A model generated the notes under the pieces. That model worked only from the letters and a program-made list of their open reading frames with translations, was not told the DNA's origin and searched no databases. A stretch of DNA of 64,000 bases, from positions 434,001 through 498,000 of the forward strand of contig OX365932.1 of assembly GCA_947243795.1 (NCBI GenBank), read 5' to 3'. Both the position numbers and the translations under genes were made by a program. This document shows positions 17,821 to 27,826 of the stretch, piece by piece (within the stretch, counting starts at the first letter, position 1; each line of letters starts with the position of its first letter). This DNA is from Saccharomyces uvarum (Eukaryota; Ascomycota; Saccharomycetes; Saccharomycetales; Saccharomycetaceae).

Positions 17821-18036
17821 CTTAAGATATCATGTATTACTGACATTTATTTAAGTAAAAAAATAAATACACCCTATCATTACGTGCGACGCTCACTTAA
17901 AAATACATATTTACAGTGTCTTTTAGGAATATTTCCGAGTTAAAATAGAAAGAGCATCGCACATACCACTAAATCGTCGAAATGACACAATAGAAAAAGG
18001 AAAGCTAGGTGGCCTTCAACTCAAAATTCTTGTTCA

Positions 18037-19497
18037 CTATAATGGTCTTGAGGCTAGCTTGGAAGCTTCGCTTAAAATTTTGCCACTAGTGACTTTGCTT
18101 GAGTGTGGCAAAGTAATGATCATGTTTCTCATTGCGGCTCTTGGTTTTCTTAGCTGAGAGGCAAAAACCAAAGAACTTGTAAGCAATGCCAAAGCACCAG
18201 CTTGATGGATAGAGGCTAATGAAATTGGGACTAGATACAATATAGTTAGAATACCAAGGGTGGCTTGTAATGTAACGACGCCCATCATGACACGTAAGGA
18301 AGTCACTGCATTTTTGGGAATGGCCGCCTTCTTCTTGATGGCATACATATGGGCAGCTAAAACTGATGTGAATGCAACGTACGCGCACGTTCTATGTACC
18401 AACTGAACTGTAACTGGATTTTCTAGCAAATTCCTCCACCATAAATCTTTCTTGTCTTCCCTCCGACAGAAATTCTCGTCCATTAGTTCACGAGAACTAG
18501 GGAACCACTGTTCACCCATTTTGGGCCAAGTGTTATAGATCCAACCGGCGTCCAAACCGGCAACCATCCCACCGCTCATAGCGGTTAGAAAAGACACAGC
18601 CAATAAACCTAAAGATATCTTTCTCATTGGGCCAATTGCCGGGCTATCCAATTTTTTAAAAAGGCTTAAGGCTTGGACAGGATTTTTAACCCATTTACAT
18701 TCTCTCAAGATCTCTAAACCAGTCCAAAGCATACCCATGTACAGGAAAAAAGCGGTACCTAGATGCGTGGTCAATCTGTATTGAGAAACAGTGGGTTTTG
18801 ATTTTCTTGCATCTAATTGTTCTTGATCAAGACCGGATTTCACCATCCACCAGCCAACAAATCCCTGCAAACCCAATAAGCCTGCTAAGCCAAATAACCT
18901 TTTATTGACATGGCCTGAGGTTTTCTTGGACACGGCAAAATATACGGCTGGTAAGATGAAAACTGCACCAATGGCACGGCCCCATAACCTGTGAATCCAT
19001 TCCATAAAAAAGATAAACTTGAATTCGTCTAAATCAATATGAGAGTTCAACAACTTGAATTCTGGCGACTCCTTATACTTGATAAACTCCTCTTCCCATT
19101 CCTTCTGGTTCATAGGAGGCAACGTACCTGTAACAGGCTTCCATTCAGTAATACTCAACCCTGACTCCGTTAGTCTAGTCAACCCACCGAGAACAACTAT
19201 ACCAAAAACCAGTCCAGAAGTACCGATTAACCAGTAAGCGACATTCTTTGAAGTTTTCAAACGTGATTCCATAGGATTTGACTCTGAAGCTACGTATGGT
19301 CTCAAAACAGGGGAAGAAAACGAAAATGGACGGGTGCCCACAGATGCCCTAAAACTGAATGATGGAGCCTTCCTCACTTGTGGTCTAATAGAAGAAAAGG
19401 CTCTCGAGGCCGTGACGCTTTGCCAGGCCAAACGGCTCGAGGTTCTCGTAAATAACCTGGCTGCTTGTCTACCCACTTCTATGTTTCTAAAAAGCAT
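18037..19497 (-). CDS. COX15: Heme A synthase (mitochondrial inner membrane)
   Basis: The product is 486 aa, the S. cerevisiae length. It oxidises the heme O methyl group to a formyl group for cytochrome c oxidase, with ferredoxin as partner. The N-terminus is rich in R/S/A without acidic residues (mitochondrial targeting). About eight hydrophobic segments follow, with the family signatures RLTESGLSITEWKPVTG, the histidine-bearing FMEWIHRLWGR, TTHLGTAFFLY, and a late QLVHRTCAYVA. Together these give the heme-ligand histidines of the family. It is tandem with EMP65 and convergent with MAG1. Confidence 0.98.
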   Translation of the reverse strand: MLFRNIEVGRQAARLFTRTSSRLAWQSVTASRAFSSIRPQVRKAPSFSFRASVGTRPFSFSSPVLRPYVASESNPMESRLKTSKNVAYWLIGTSGLVFGIVVLGGLTRLTESGLSITEWKPVTGTLPPMNQKEWEEEFIKYKESPEFKLLNSHIDLDEFKFIFFMEWIHRLWGRAIGAVFILPAVYFAVSKKTSGHVNKRLFGLAGLLGLQGFVGWWMVKSGLDQEQLDARKSKPTVSQYRLTTHLGTAFFLYMGMLWTGLEILRECKWVKNPVQALSLFKKLDSPAIGPMRKISLGLLAVSFLTAMSGGMVAGLDAGWIYNTWPKMGEQWFPSSRELMDENFCRREDKKDLWWRNLLENPVTVQLVHRTCAYVAFTSVLAAHMYAIKKKAAIPKNAVTSLRVMMGVVTLQATLGILTILYLVPISLASIHQAGALALLTSSLVFASQLRKPRAAMRNMIITLPHSSKVTSGKILSEASKLASRPL

Positions 19498-19731
19498 AAT
19501 GTATGGTGATTACAACTCCTGTGTGCAATATACAAGTAAATCTATATAGTTTCACCCTGGCAACAATGCAAAAATAAATAAACAATGAAAGATAAAGATC
19601 AAATGCTTCAAAAGGCAAGTGACTTATAAATTGCAAAACAATAGCCCTTAGTAATTAAGGTTTTTTTTCTGGCTCCTTGCAATATACGAAATATCCGAAA
19701 GCCGTAAGCCGCGATAATTGCGGTTATTGGT

Positions 19732-21402
19732 CTACCATATTCTTTTAGAAACCATCTTATAACGAGCGACATTTTCGAGTGACCGTGGGCTTTTGGAGTC
19801 CTTTTGTCTTCTAATGTCATTGATACTGGGAGGAGTTCGTAGGGCAGGCAAAGGCTTTTCCTTTTTCCGCATGGGAGACGTCGGCGGAGTCCCCAGTTGA
19901 TTTTCTTTGTTGTGTTCTGAATGCAATGTAATTCTTGTAGCGATGTCGACCTTACCCATGCCACCCGAGAGTAGCCCTGGGACGTATTCATTTTCTGTTA
20001 CCAAAGTGTTGAGGTTTTGGTCTTTGGAATGTTGCTCGATGCGTTTGCCCCATTTGATTAGGATAAGATCTAGCACAAATTTGGTCAGCAAGGCTAACGA
20101 AAACACCGATGCACCTATGAAGAAAACCCTGAATAATAATGGAAGGTAAGACGACTCCGGTGATTTGAAAAGCGTCGGCCTGACCATGACAATAAAGAGT
20201 ACAACAAACGCGGGTAAAGACAATCCTAATCTATCTTCTAGTTTGTGCGTTCTTGTGGAGTAGTCTTTGTATATGATGTAATAGAACTTATCGTATATCT
20301 GTGGACGGATGCGATTGAACTTCGTGATGTACGCATGTTTGGCCCAATCCACTATTACTTCACTTCCGACGACGCTAACCATTGGCCCACAGAGGATGTT
20401 GATGACTCCTGACACTGGTGACCGTAGACTCCATAAATTGATACTTGTGCTTGATAGTGAAGATGTCCATGACCGAAGGTTCCTCAGACCAATTATTGAC
20501 AATAACAGTGTTAGTTTAAATCTCTCCACTACGTCTGCAATGGTAATTTGGAAAAACCCTTCTTTATCAAATTTTTTCAATACAGATGATTTAATCTCTG
20601 CAAATTGCATGGATAGTAACAAAGTTAACAAAGCATTGGAATATGAATTTACGGCTATGTTTATTGAGATCGCTTGGTAAACCAATACATAACCATGTAT
20701 TGTAACATATGCTAAGCATATTGACATCAACAAGCACTTATGTGGCAATATGCGTGTAGAACTTTTCTTGGAAAGCATAACAGTTAGCAGGCTTTGACCT
20801 AAGCTTGCCAACATTTTGTCTGCCATTTCCAGCACACTAAATAGCATATACAGTTTCATTGTACTTTGTCGTTTTATTCTGTGGTACAGTTTTGAGGTAT
20901 CCAATTTGCTCAACAAGATGGATGAAACCACTATGATGAAAATCATACACCTTTCTTTATATTCCCTTGAGGTTATCTCGTATCTAAATGGTATGATATG
21001 TGTGTGTCCAGACCTCTGTTGCAAGCGGTAATGCTGACGGTACCTCTTAAACTGCTTTACGTACCCCTTAATCAATCGTATCGGCAATACTGTAAAGTAA
21101 TACAGGAAACAATCTAAACTTGTCAAAAGTGCAAAGAGCATGAATTTTTCTAAAAACATGGGTATCCTTACCATGTTTAGCAATTGCTCTAATTCATAAT
21201 CATCCTCCTGTTCATCCTCACGTTCCGCTTCACTCCTATCGTCTTTCCCTTCAACACTCTTGTGTCTATCAATAGTGTTCCACAGGAAGGACCATTTTCT
21301 GTCCAGTTGAGATATTATATGTATAGCTGACGGTGCACTATTCCTTCTATGTAAACGTTTTTTAACTGTATCCTTCGCTACTCCCGTATCCTTGTTTTGC
21401 AT
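19732..21402 (-). CDS. EMP65: ER membrane protein of the TAPT1 family, Emp65
   Basis: The product is 556 aa, as in S. cerevisiae YER140W. I start at the ATG of MQNKDTG because the frame upstream opens only at a TTG and has no ATG before a stop. In S. cerevisiae it forms an ER complex with the SUN-like protein Slp1 that protects folding intermediates of soluble proteins. An acidic N-terminal linker precedes the TAPT1/CMV-receptor domain. Several hydrophobic segments occur between about 90 and 460, including VVLFIVMVRPTLF. The C-terminal tail is basic. It is divergent from RTR1. Confidence 0.93.
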   Translation of the reverse strand: MQNKDTGVAKDTVKKRLHRRNSAPSAIHIISQLDRKWSFLWNTIDRHKSVEGKDDRSEAEREDEQEDDYELEQLLNMVRIPMFLEKFMLFALLTSLDCFLYYFTVLPIRLIKGYVKQFKRYRQHYRLQQRSGHTHIIPFRYEITSREYKERCMIFIIVVSSILLSKLDTSKLYHRIKRQSTMKLYMLFSVLEMADKMLASLGQSLLTVMLSKKSSTRILPHKCLLMSICLAYVTIHGYVLVYQAISINIAVNSYSNALLTLLLSMQFAEIKSSVLKKFDKEGFFQITIADVVERFKLTLLLSIIGLRNLRSWTSSLSSTSINLWSLRSPVSGVINILCGPMVSVVGSEVIVDWAKHAYITKFNRIRPQIYDKFYYIIYKDYSTRTHKLEDRLGLSLPAFVVLFIVMVRPTLFKSPESSYLPLLFRVFFIGASVFSLALLTKFVLDLILIKWGKRIEQHSKDQNLNTLVTENEYVPGLLSGGMGKVDIATRITLHSEHNKENQLGTPPTSPMRKKEKPLPALRTPPSINDIRRQKDSKSPRSLENVARYKMVSKRIW

Positions 21403-21727
21403 GGGAACACTAGGCGTCGTTAAAACTGAAAATATATACTCTGCTATGTGGATCAGGTTGGCACTCAACCTTCGTTCAATTAAGTAGCGCTAATATCATC
21501 GATAAGTAGGACAGTTTTTCTTTTACACTCTTTCCGATATTCTTGTCCGAAATAGGAATACTACAATACAAAATCAGCTGGTAGCTAAGAGTAAGCCATC
21601 AGCGATGAAAAAAAGAGAGATATCTCAAGAGGAAGCTGAAATTGTTTATAAGCATTTATTCCAGTGTACAATCTAAAGATTTTGCATAATACTTTGAAAA
21701 GATAAAACATAATCAGCAAGTAGAAAG
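21403..21727. promoter_or_regulatory. Divergent EMP65/RTR1 promoter
   Basis: This AT-rich spacer of about 325 bp serves two divergent genes. It contains short A and T runs. I see no further gene. Confidence 0.5.
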
Positions 21728-22408
21728 ATGGCGACGATTGAAGATATAAAGGAAGCGGCGTTAATCCCTTTCCAAAAGCACAGGCAACTTTCCATACATG
21801 AAGCAGAGGTAATAACTCTAGAGATACTCGGTCTACTATGTGATTCAGAGTGTAAGGATGAGGAAACATTGAAGTATTTAAGTCGATTTCTCACTCCCGA
21901 TATGTATCAAGACCTAGTGGACGAGAGAAATCTAAACAAAAGATGCGGATATCCCCTTTGTGGGACATCGCCAGAACGGATACGTGATCCCTTTTCTATG
22001 AATGACACTACCAAGAAGTTTTTATTGGAGAATAACCCATATGCATATTTATCACACTATTGTAGCAAATTTCACTTTAGATGCTCTCAGTTTTATCAAG
22101 TACAACTATCAGATGAAGCATTGTTTGCTCGAACGGCTATTCATTTATTCGAAGACCCCGAACAGGACAAGCATGATGTAGATTTCAAGATAACCTTGTT
22201 TGAGGAGTTATTGAGGGAAAAGGCATCTGAAGATGACATCAAATCGTTGATATCTGGTCTCAAAAGACTAGGATTGAATCCTGATGATGATAATACAGAT
22301 AAAAGTGATGCAGAATTAGAAGACGATTTATCAAAATGGTTGGCACAAATTAAGATTGTTGAAAATGATAATCCAAGCGTTTTAGGCGATTTCACCAGGG
22401 AAGAATGA
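21728..22408 (+). CDS. RTR1: RNA polymerase II CTD phosphatase Rtr1
   Basis: The product is 226 aa, the S. cerevisiae length. It removes Ser5 (and Tyr1) phosphates from the Pol II C-terminal domain in the passage from initiation to elongation, and it shuttles between nucleus and cytoplasm. The RTR1-type zinc site is intact: C73 and C78 in RCGYPLCG, and C112 with H116 in HYCSKFHF. The C-terminal third is acidic and helical. Its duplication partner in S. cerevisiae is RTR2. Its 3' side faces the LTRs and tRNA-Val at the right edge of the inverted block. Confidence 0.97.
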   Translation: MATIEDIKEAALIPFQKHRQLSIHEAEVITLEILGLLCDSECKDEETLKYLSRFLTPDMYQDLVDERNLNKRCGYPLCGTSPERIRDPFSMNDTTKKFLLENNPYAYLSHYCSKFHFRCSQFYQVQLSDEALFARTAIHLFEDPEQDKHDVDFKITLFEELLREKASEDDIKSLISGLKRLGLNPDDDNTDKSDAELEDDLSKWLAQIKIVENDNPSVLGDFTREE

Positions 22409-22753
22409 TGAGTTGCATTCGCCTCGCTTATGTACAATGGCGGAGTTTGGACGGTTTATTTAGTATGGAACAAAGTTATTCATCAGCGTGAGTTTATATT
22501 TTATTAGGTACCTCGCAATTTAAAATCGAGTTAATCTACTTCTTGGTGCCAAGATCATTAGAGAGAGACTATCGTCATTGATATAAGTTAGTCCGCAAAT
22601 TTCCAACCTCAAGAGTCTATTCCTGGCGCTGTATGTGTCATTTTCGATCTAGGTAACACTGTTTAGTTTATAGAGCATTTCAGGAACCAATAAGACCTTA
22701 ATAGATATTGCGGATTACTAAATATTAAAATTTTCACTGAAATCTACAGAAAT
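22409..22753. other. RTR1 3' flank
   Basis: This is about 345 bp of AT-rich sequence after RTR1 and before the LTR remnants. I recognise nothing in it. Confidence 0.4.
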
Positions 22754-22877
22754 TGTTTATAATTAGTAGTTTAGTAAGTAGTAGTTTAGTAAGTAGTTAT
22801 AATTAAAAAACAAGCAGTTCTTTCCTAGAAAAAAGAAATATAATAGAGGCATGTTAAACACACCCAGTAGTACATCC
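22754..22877 (+). repeat. Fragment of the short LTR-like repeat (copy 2 of 3)
   Basis: It starts TGTTTATAATTAG, and TAGTTTAGTAAGTAG is present twice in tandem. It continues with AAGCAGTTCTTTC and a degraded TATA block, then runs directly into the delta LTR at 22878. It is related to 41922-42073 and 3819-3933. Confidence 0.55.
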
Positions 22878-23193
22878 TGTTGGAACAAGATTCAACTATC
22901 GTCCATCTATTAATATTATTTACGGTGTTAAAGGATGACATAAATAACAAGAGCAGTAAATTAAGATTCGAACTGTATCGAAATTAATGGAAGCTGAAGC
23001 GCAAGAATTGATATTGTAATAGGATCAAAGAATGATAACATATAAAACGATGATAATAATGTCTATAGAATTATGTAAAATTACAGATTCCTTTTTGTGG
23101 ATTCCTAAATCCTAGTATATTCTATATACATAATATTATTGCCTTACGAACAATGGAATCCCAACAATTATCACCAAATTCGTACAATTCTCA
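22878..23193 (+). mobile_element. Solo delta-type LTR (Ty1/Ty2 lineage), variant subfamily
   Basis: This is a fossil LTR of about 316 bp, from TGTTGGAACAAG to an end in TTCTCA. It carries the delta blocks (ACGGTGTTAAAGGATG, GGAAGCTGAAGCGCAAG, GGATTCCTAAATCC, CAATGGAATCCC). It ends 87 bp upstream of tRNA-Val, a classic Ty1 landing site next to a Pol III gene. No internal element is present. It has the same variant 5' region as 3934-4262. Confidence 0.88.
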
Positions 23194-23280
23194 CTTTTCA
23201 AGTACGTTTTAGTTACGCGCTAGTAGCTCGGATACAATCGTTCTAGCCTTGTTTGACACCCAACAATATCAATAAAAGTT

Positions 23281-23354
23281 GGTTCCGTGGTCTAGTCGGT
23301 TATGGCATCTGCTTAACACGCAGAACGTCCCCAGTTCGATCCTGGGCGAAATCA
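23281..23354 (+). tRNA. tRNA-Val (anticodon AAC), second copy
   Basis: This 74-nt gene, GGTTCCG to CGAAATC plus A, has the anticodon in CTTAACA and the B box GTTCGATCC, with a T run just downstream as terminator. It is identical base for base to the copy at 3581-3654 and in opposite orientation. The pair therefore forms an inverted repeat around the SPI1-RTR1 block. It carries the same C5-A68 acceptor mismatch. Confidence 0.96.
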
Positions 23355-23484
23355 ATTATTTTTTTCTCACGCATTCACGGTTAAAAATCACAGATGCAAT
23401 TAACGTTTTCTTTTCATCATGCATACACTCTTGTATTCTTACTATATTATTCTCTATGTATTATCTATAATTCTTGCCCATATT

Positions 23485-26202
23485 TCAGTTTTTCTTTTGA
23501 TACATTAAAATATAGGCAGTTCTTGAATCAGAAGCTTCCTCACCACCCTTCAAAACATCATCGTCTTCCAATTCAATAATATTTACATCATCAATTCTGT
23601 ACCACTTATTATGCTCACTGTGATAAACATCCGCTGTGTAATGGCCACCATCGGAACTTACGCCGTGGTGATAAATCACACCAGTTAATTTATAGTTTCT
23701 ATCGGCGATGCCTGTGGCGTGGTTCTTCAAGGTTATAGAAGACATCGATTCTTCAGGAATAATCAATTCATGGCCATATTTAATTTTCTTCCTTATCTTC
23801 TCAATACGTCCATTGTATGCATTATAGTTTGTCATTGCGTTATCTTTATCCACGTTGTTTATGAACGAAAACCTTTTGAATTGGATCAAAAGAACTTGTG
23901 GTAGTTTATCGATAAAGGTTTGCTTCTTGGCCTCGACGTCATTGCCCGAAGACGATTTGAATGGTAGAAGTTCGTATTCGCTAAATTTTTTGAATGCAGT
24001 TTCCAAATCATTCACACTGGAGTCTGAAATATCCAATTGGATTGTTTGGAATGGGTCCAGCGTAATTGATTGAGATTCTTTGTTGTTTGGTATATCTAAT
24101 ACGGATCTAAATTGCCCACCAAACAATTTGGAAATTGGCGACGGAACAATCTCCACAGTCCTCTTAGCAGCAGTCTTGGTCTTTTTGCCTCTTTTGCTAG
24201 AACCACTAACCTCATGCCAACCGTTCTCTTCCGTAGAGTCGTCACTAATCATGCCATATTTCTCTATCAATTCCTTTAATCTGGGACTCGCATTTTTAAT
24301 GAACTCCGCCTTGCCATACCGCGATAAGTTTCTGATGAAGAAAATTTTCAATTGTTCATCATTAATGCTTTGCAACATGTTTTGAATTTCGTTATCGCTT
24401 AAACCATCAATGGCAAATATTAATTCTTCGTGTAATTGATCTAATAAATGAGTCAAAAACTCCTCTGCATCTTCCTGATGGCCCCATTGTAAATCTTTGA
24501 ATTTAGGAATTGTGGATAAAGTCTTGTAAAAATCATCCGGTTTGACAGCTTCTGTGGTAGCATTGTGTTGAAAATTCTTGGATTTGGTTGGCTTCTTTGC
24601 ATCGGTTTCTGCAGACTTTTCGTTTTCATTTGCACTTTCTAATGATTTTTCATGGGTTTCCATATCGAATTGTTTATACATGGTCAAGCAGGCATCTAGT
24701 AGTCTGCATGATGACGTTCCTATTCTTGAATTTGTGTTCCGTGTGCTCAAGACGTTTAATACGTCGATGAACGGTTGGCAATAAAGTAACACTTGTAAGA
24801 CAGAACTCATGAAACAAATGTTGGCCCTATTGATTATACCTCTTGGGATAATAGAATGCAATGGGATTTTATTTTCAGTATCTTTATTTTGCAAAACGTA
24901 ATTGATGAAATCAGGATCGAAGCACATTCTTAATGCAATGGAACCCAATGGTTCGATACCTTTGGTGGAAGGTGGGACGTATTTTTTGTCCTTTCTTTGA
25001 GGTTGTTTTGATGATAGCGGAGAACTGGTTTTCGCTGTGGCTGCTGTGGATAATGGCGCGGATGTTGCTGTTGTAGAAGCGGAAGTTTGGGAGATGGTGG
25101 AACCCGAAGCTGACTTGTTACTGGCCTGTCTGCTCTTGATTGCATCTGAAGCAATGGCGGACCAAGACTTAGCTGTAGGAAGTGTAGGTGAAGACGACGC
25201 ATTGGTGGTATCATCGTCAGCAATATCTTCTAGCTCTTCATCTTCCACAACGGGCAAAACTTCAGAAGCTGGTGTCTCCAAGACAGCTCCTTCACTTTGT
25301 TCTTTTTCAGTGTCGTCTTTCTTTGGTTCTATTTTCCGTTTATGTTCGCGGTTATCTTTGCTCGCTGGTGGTTTTTTATCGTCTATATCTTTTTTTTCTT
25401 TATCTGCGTCTGATTCCACCTCTGCCTCGGTTTCTTCACCGTCTTTTGGTATTGTGTGACTTTCCCTGTGGTGATGGGTGGTGCTCTTTTCATTGGTCTG
25501 ATCTTCCGAACTTTTGGAGTCTAAGTTTAAACACTTCAAGTTCAGATCGTATCTCTGGGCACTTGCCGCGGCGAACTCAGATTCCGTGGTGTTGATGAAC
25601 AGTGGCAGTTGAATGGAGTTTGACGAGTTTTCTTTGAGGTTTTTCAATTTAGTTACGTCAAACTTGAACAAATCATACTGCGACGAAGAGTTGTATGAAG
25701 GAGAAGGGGTCGGGCCATTAGCGCTGGAGGAATTGGCCTGTTTCTTAACGGGCGTGTTGTTGCCGTTGTTGGCAGCGTTCATCATGGGGATATGGCTGTT
25801 TGAGTAGTTGTGGTGGTAGTTGTGAGACTTGTTGTAGTTCACACCGCTACCGTTTGAGTTGGCGTTTTGGCCATTGCTGTTGTTGGCAGGCCCATTGGAG
25901 TGCCATTTCTTCTTGTTTATGCTGTTGTTGCCATTGGTGCTCCCGGTGTTTATATTGTTTTGAGGAGGCAGGTAGTGTGGGCTAGTATTCTGGTGGTACA
26001 TCGCCTGGTTTTGGGTGACCATATTGAGCGAGTACGCGGGCATCTGCGTTGGATATAGATAGGGCGCTTGAGTGTAGCCGTACATCTGCATTGGTGCCTG
26101 GTAGATGGGGATTTGCATGTTTGTTGGTGTGGGTGGTGGCGGAGAAGAGGTCTTAGGATACATTGAATACGACTCTTCTTTATTAGTATCTTGCATGTTC
26201 AT
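23485..26202 (-). CDS. UBP3: Ubiquitin-specific protease Ubp3
   Basis: The product is 905 aa (912 in S. cerevisiae). With its cofactor Bre5 it deubiquitinates Sec23 and other targets, and it acts in ribophagy, transport and stress signalling. The N-terminal 190 residues are low complexity (Pro, Tyr, Asn and Gln runs, an SPPPPPTPTN stretch). A Ser/Thr/Glu-rich linker follows, then the USP domain from about 455. The Cys box is RANICFMSSVLQV with catalytic C463. The His box is SSDGGHYTADVYH near residue 850, followed by WYRIDD. Its 3' end lies about 130 bp from tRNA-Val. Confidence 0.98.
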   Translation of the reverse strand: MNMQDTNKEESYSMYPKTSSPPPPTPTNMQIPIYQAPMQMYGYTQAPYLYPTQMPAYSLNMVTQNQAMYHQNTSPHYLPPQNNINTGSTNGNNSINKKKWHSNGPANNSNGQNANSNGSGVNYNKSHNYHHNYSNSHIPMMNAANNGNNTPVKKQANSSSANGPTPSPSYNSSSQYDLFKFDVTKLKNLKENSSNSIQLPLFINTTESEFAAASAQRYDLNLKCLNLDSKSSEDQTNEKSTTHHHRESHTIPKDGEETEAEVESDADKEKKDIDDKKPPASKDNREHKRKIEPKKDDTEKEQSEGAVLETPASEVLPVVEDEELEDIADDDTTNASSSPTLPTAKSWSAIASDAIKSRQASNKSASGSTISQTSASTTATSAPLSTAATAKTSSPLSSKQPQRKDKKYVPPSTKGIEPLGSIALRMCFDPDFINYVLQNKDTENKIPLHSIIPRGIINRANICFMSSVLQVLLYCQPFIDVLNVLSTRNTNSRIGTSSCRLLDACLTMYKQFDMETHEKSLESANENEKSAETDAKKPTKSKNFQHNATTEAVKPDDFYKTLSTIPKFKDLQWGHQEDAEEFLTHLLDQLHEELIFAIDGLSDNEIQNMLQSINDEQLKIFFIRNLSRYGKAEFIKNASPRLKELIEKYGMISDDSTEENGWHEVSGSSKRGKKTKTAAKRTVEIVPSPISKLFGGQFRSVLDIPNNKESQSITLDPFQTIQLDISDSSVNDLETAFKKFSEYELLPFKSSSGNDVEAKKQTFIDKLPQVLLIQFKRFSFINNVDKDNAMTNYNAYNGRIEKIRKKIKYGHELIIPEESMSSITLKNHATGIADRNYKLTGVIYHHGVSSDGGHYTADVYHSEHNKWYRIDDVNIIELEDDDVLKGGEEASDSRTAYILMYQKKN

Positions 26203-26421
26203 TGTGTAGGAGGGGGTGGGGGAGAGGGGGGAGTGCCTGGGCGAGCTGGTATTAGTAGCGAATGTGCTCGTTCTCTATTGCCTTTTCGTTCGTTCGTTCT
26301 TTTACTTTACTCTATTTAATCATATTTTTTTTCTTCTTTTTCTTCTTCTTTTTTCTTTCCTTTGGCCGTGGTGAAGTTACCCTCTTCCGGGCGCGGCGTG
26401 TATATATATACATATATTCCC

Positions 26422-27768
26422 TTACATAGCTATGTTATTGGTGATCGCATGGTCTTTGCAAACGGCGCCGAACAACTCGATGCCCTTTTCGATCTGGTCC
26501 GGCTCGAGGAAGCTGATAGACAACCTGAACGAGGACTGGCCCCAGTTCTTCTCGTCGCCGACGACCTCGAAGTTCGAGCCGTTGGCCAGGATAACATTGC
26601 ACTTCTGCGCCAAAGCACTGCCGATCTCCTTAGCATTGTAGGCCGGTGGCAAGGTGATCCAGCTGAAGTACCCGCCGTTCAAGGGAGGGATCTCCGTGCC
26701 CGCGGGCATGTACTTCTTGAGCGCCGCGGTCAGGGCGGCGGCTCTTTCGGAATAGACGGATCTCAAGTACGCAATGCACCTCTGGGCGGCACCGCTACGC
26801 AGCAACTCGCCCACGATCATCGAGTTCAACTGCGACGGCGTGCCGCCGGAGACATTGGCGCCACCCTTGGACAACTGTCTGGCAAGGTTCGCGTTGATGG
26901 TCTCGTGGTAGCCGAACCTGAGCCCGGGCGCAATCAGCTTGGAGAACGTCGCGTTGGAGACCGTGTTGCCGAACGAGTCCGCGCCCACAGCCGCCGTGGC
27001 TCTGTCCAGATGCACCATTCTCAAAGGTGGTGAGGGCAGCTGGTCTGCCGCCGAGGTATAGTCTAGGATGTCGTACACGTCATCCGTGATGACCAGCATG
27101 TCGTACTTCCGGGCAATGTCGATGAGTCTGCGCCTGGTCTCGAGCGAGTACGTGTTGCCGCTCGGGTTCGCAAACGTCGGAATGCAGTACATGACGTACT
27201 TGTAGATCTTCTTGGTGAGCTTCGAGCCCTGGATCATCGCAGTCGGGTCACTACCGGCCTCGGAGTCCGTCTGGGCGCTCGCCTCGTGCTGGTCCAGCGC
27301 GGCCAGCAACGACTCGAAGTCGATCGAGTCGTGGCCCTTCTCGTTGATCGCGGTAAGCTTGCCGTTGAACCCGGCATCCGTGAGGCAGTCGTTGATCAAG
27401 AAGTACGTCGGGGTGATGATGAACGCCTGCCGGGTGTACCCATTGTGCGGCAACGTCGTCTGCAAAAGAATGTTCAGCATGCCGTACGAGGCGCCGTTGT
27501 CCAGGTTCAAGTAGTCCGGCTGGGTCCTGGCTGGGGACCCGCCGTCGAACCTGAACACCTGGTCGTTCAAGAACTCACAGATCTGCTCCCGCACCCAGAG
27601 AGCACCTTCATCCGACCCATACGTCAGCGGATGCCTGTTATAGGGGTCGTTATCGTACTCTCGGGTCTCCGGGCCCAGCACGGCCGCGGTCGCCCGCACA
27701 ATCTCCTCTCGAGGCAGCAGCCTCGAGCTCGGGTGTCCTTTGAAAAAATTGATCTCTTTGTTTGCCAT
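26422..27768 (-). CDS. PLP-dependent aminotransferase, ortholog of YER152C
   Basis: The product is 448 aa from the ATG of MANKEINFFKGHPS, which I take as the start. The frame extends 17 codons further upstream with basic residues that may not be translated. The S. cerevisiae protein has 2-aminoadipate transaminase activity and is about 443 aa. Fold-type I aminotransferase features are present: NGASYGMLNILL (substrate-domain glycine loop), PTFANPSGNTYS, VITDDVYDIL (PLP-ring Asp and Tyr), SKLIAPGLRFGY (Schiff-base Lys and phosphate-binding Arg), and a C-terminal carboxylate-binding Arg. The gene is visibly GC-rich; one 60-base line at 26821 is 63% G+C. Confidence 0.93.
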   Translation of the reverse strand: MANKEINFFKGHPSSRLLPREEIVRATAAVLGPETREYDNDPYNRHPLTYGSDEGALWVREQICEFLNDQVFRFDGGSPARTQPDYLNLDNGASYGMLNILLQTTLPHNGYTRQAFIITPTYFLINDCLTDAGFNGKLTAINEKGHDSIDFESLLAALDQHEASAQTDSEAGSDPTAMIQGSKLTKKIYKYVMYCIPTFANPSGNTYSLETRRRLIDIARKYDMLVITDDVYDILDYTSAADQLPSPPLRMVHLDRATAAVGADSFGNTVSNATFSKLIAPGLRFGYHETINANLARQLSKGGANVSGGTPSQLNSMIVGELLRSGAAQRCIAYLRSVYSERAAALTAALKKYMPAGTEIPPLNGGYFSWITLPPAYNAKEIGSALAQKCNVILANGSNFEVVGDEKNWGQSSFRLSISFLEPDQIEKGIELFGAVCKDHAITNNIAM

Positions 27769-27826
27769 TACTGTTTGCTGGCTGGCTCTTCTACTCCTTG
27801 TACCTCTGTTACTGGACACTCTTTAC

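Noticed and set aside
21403-21468. 22-residue N-terminal extension of Emp65
   Set aside because: It opens with TTG and has no ATG; starting at MQNKDTG gives exactly the 556 aa of the S. cerevisiae protein.
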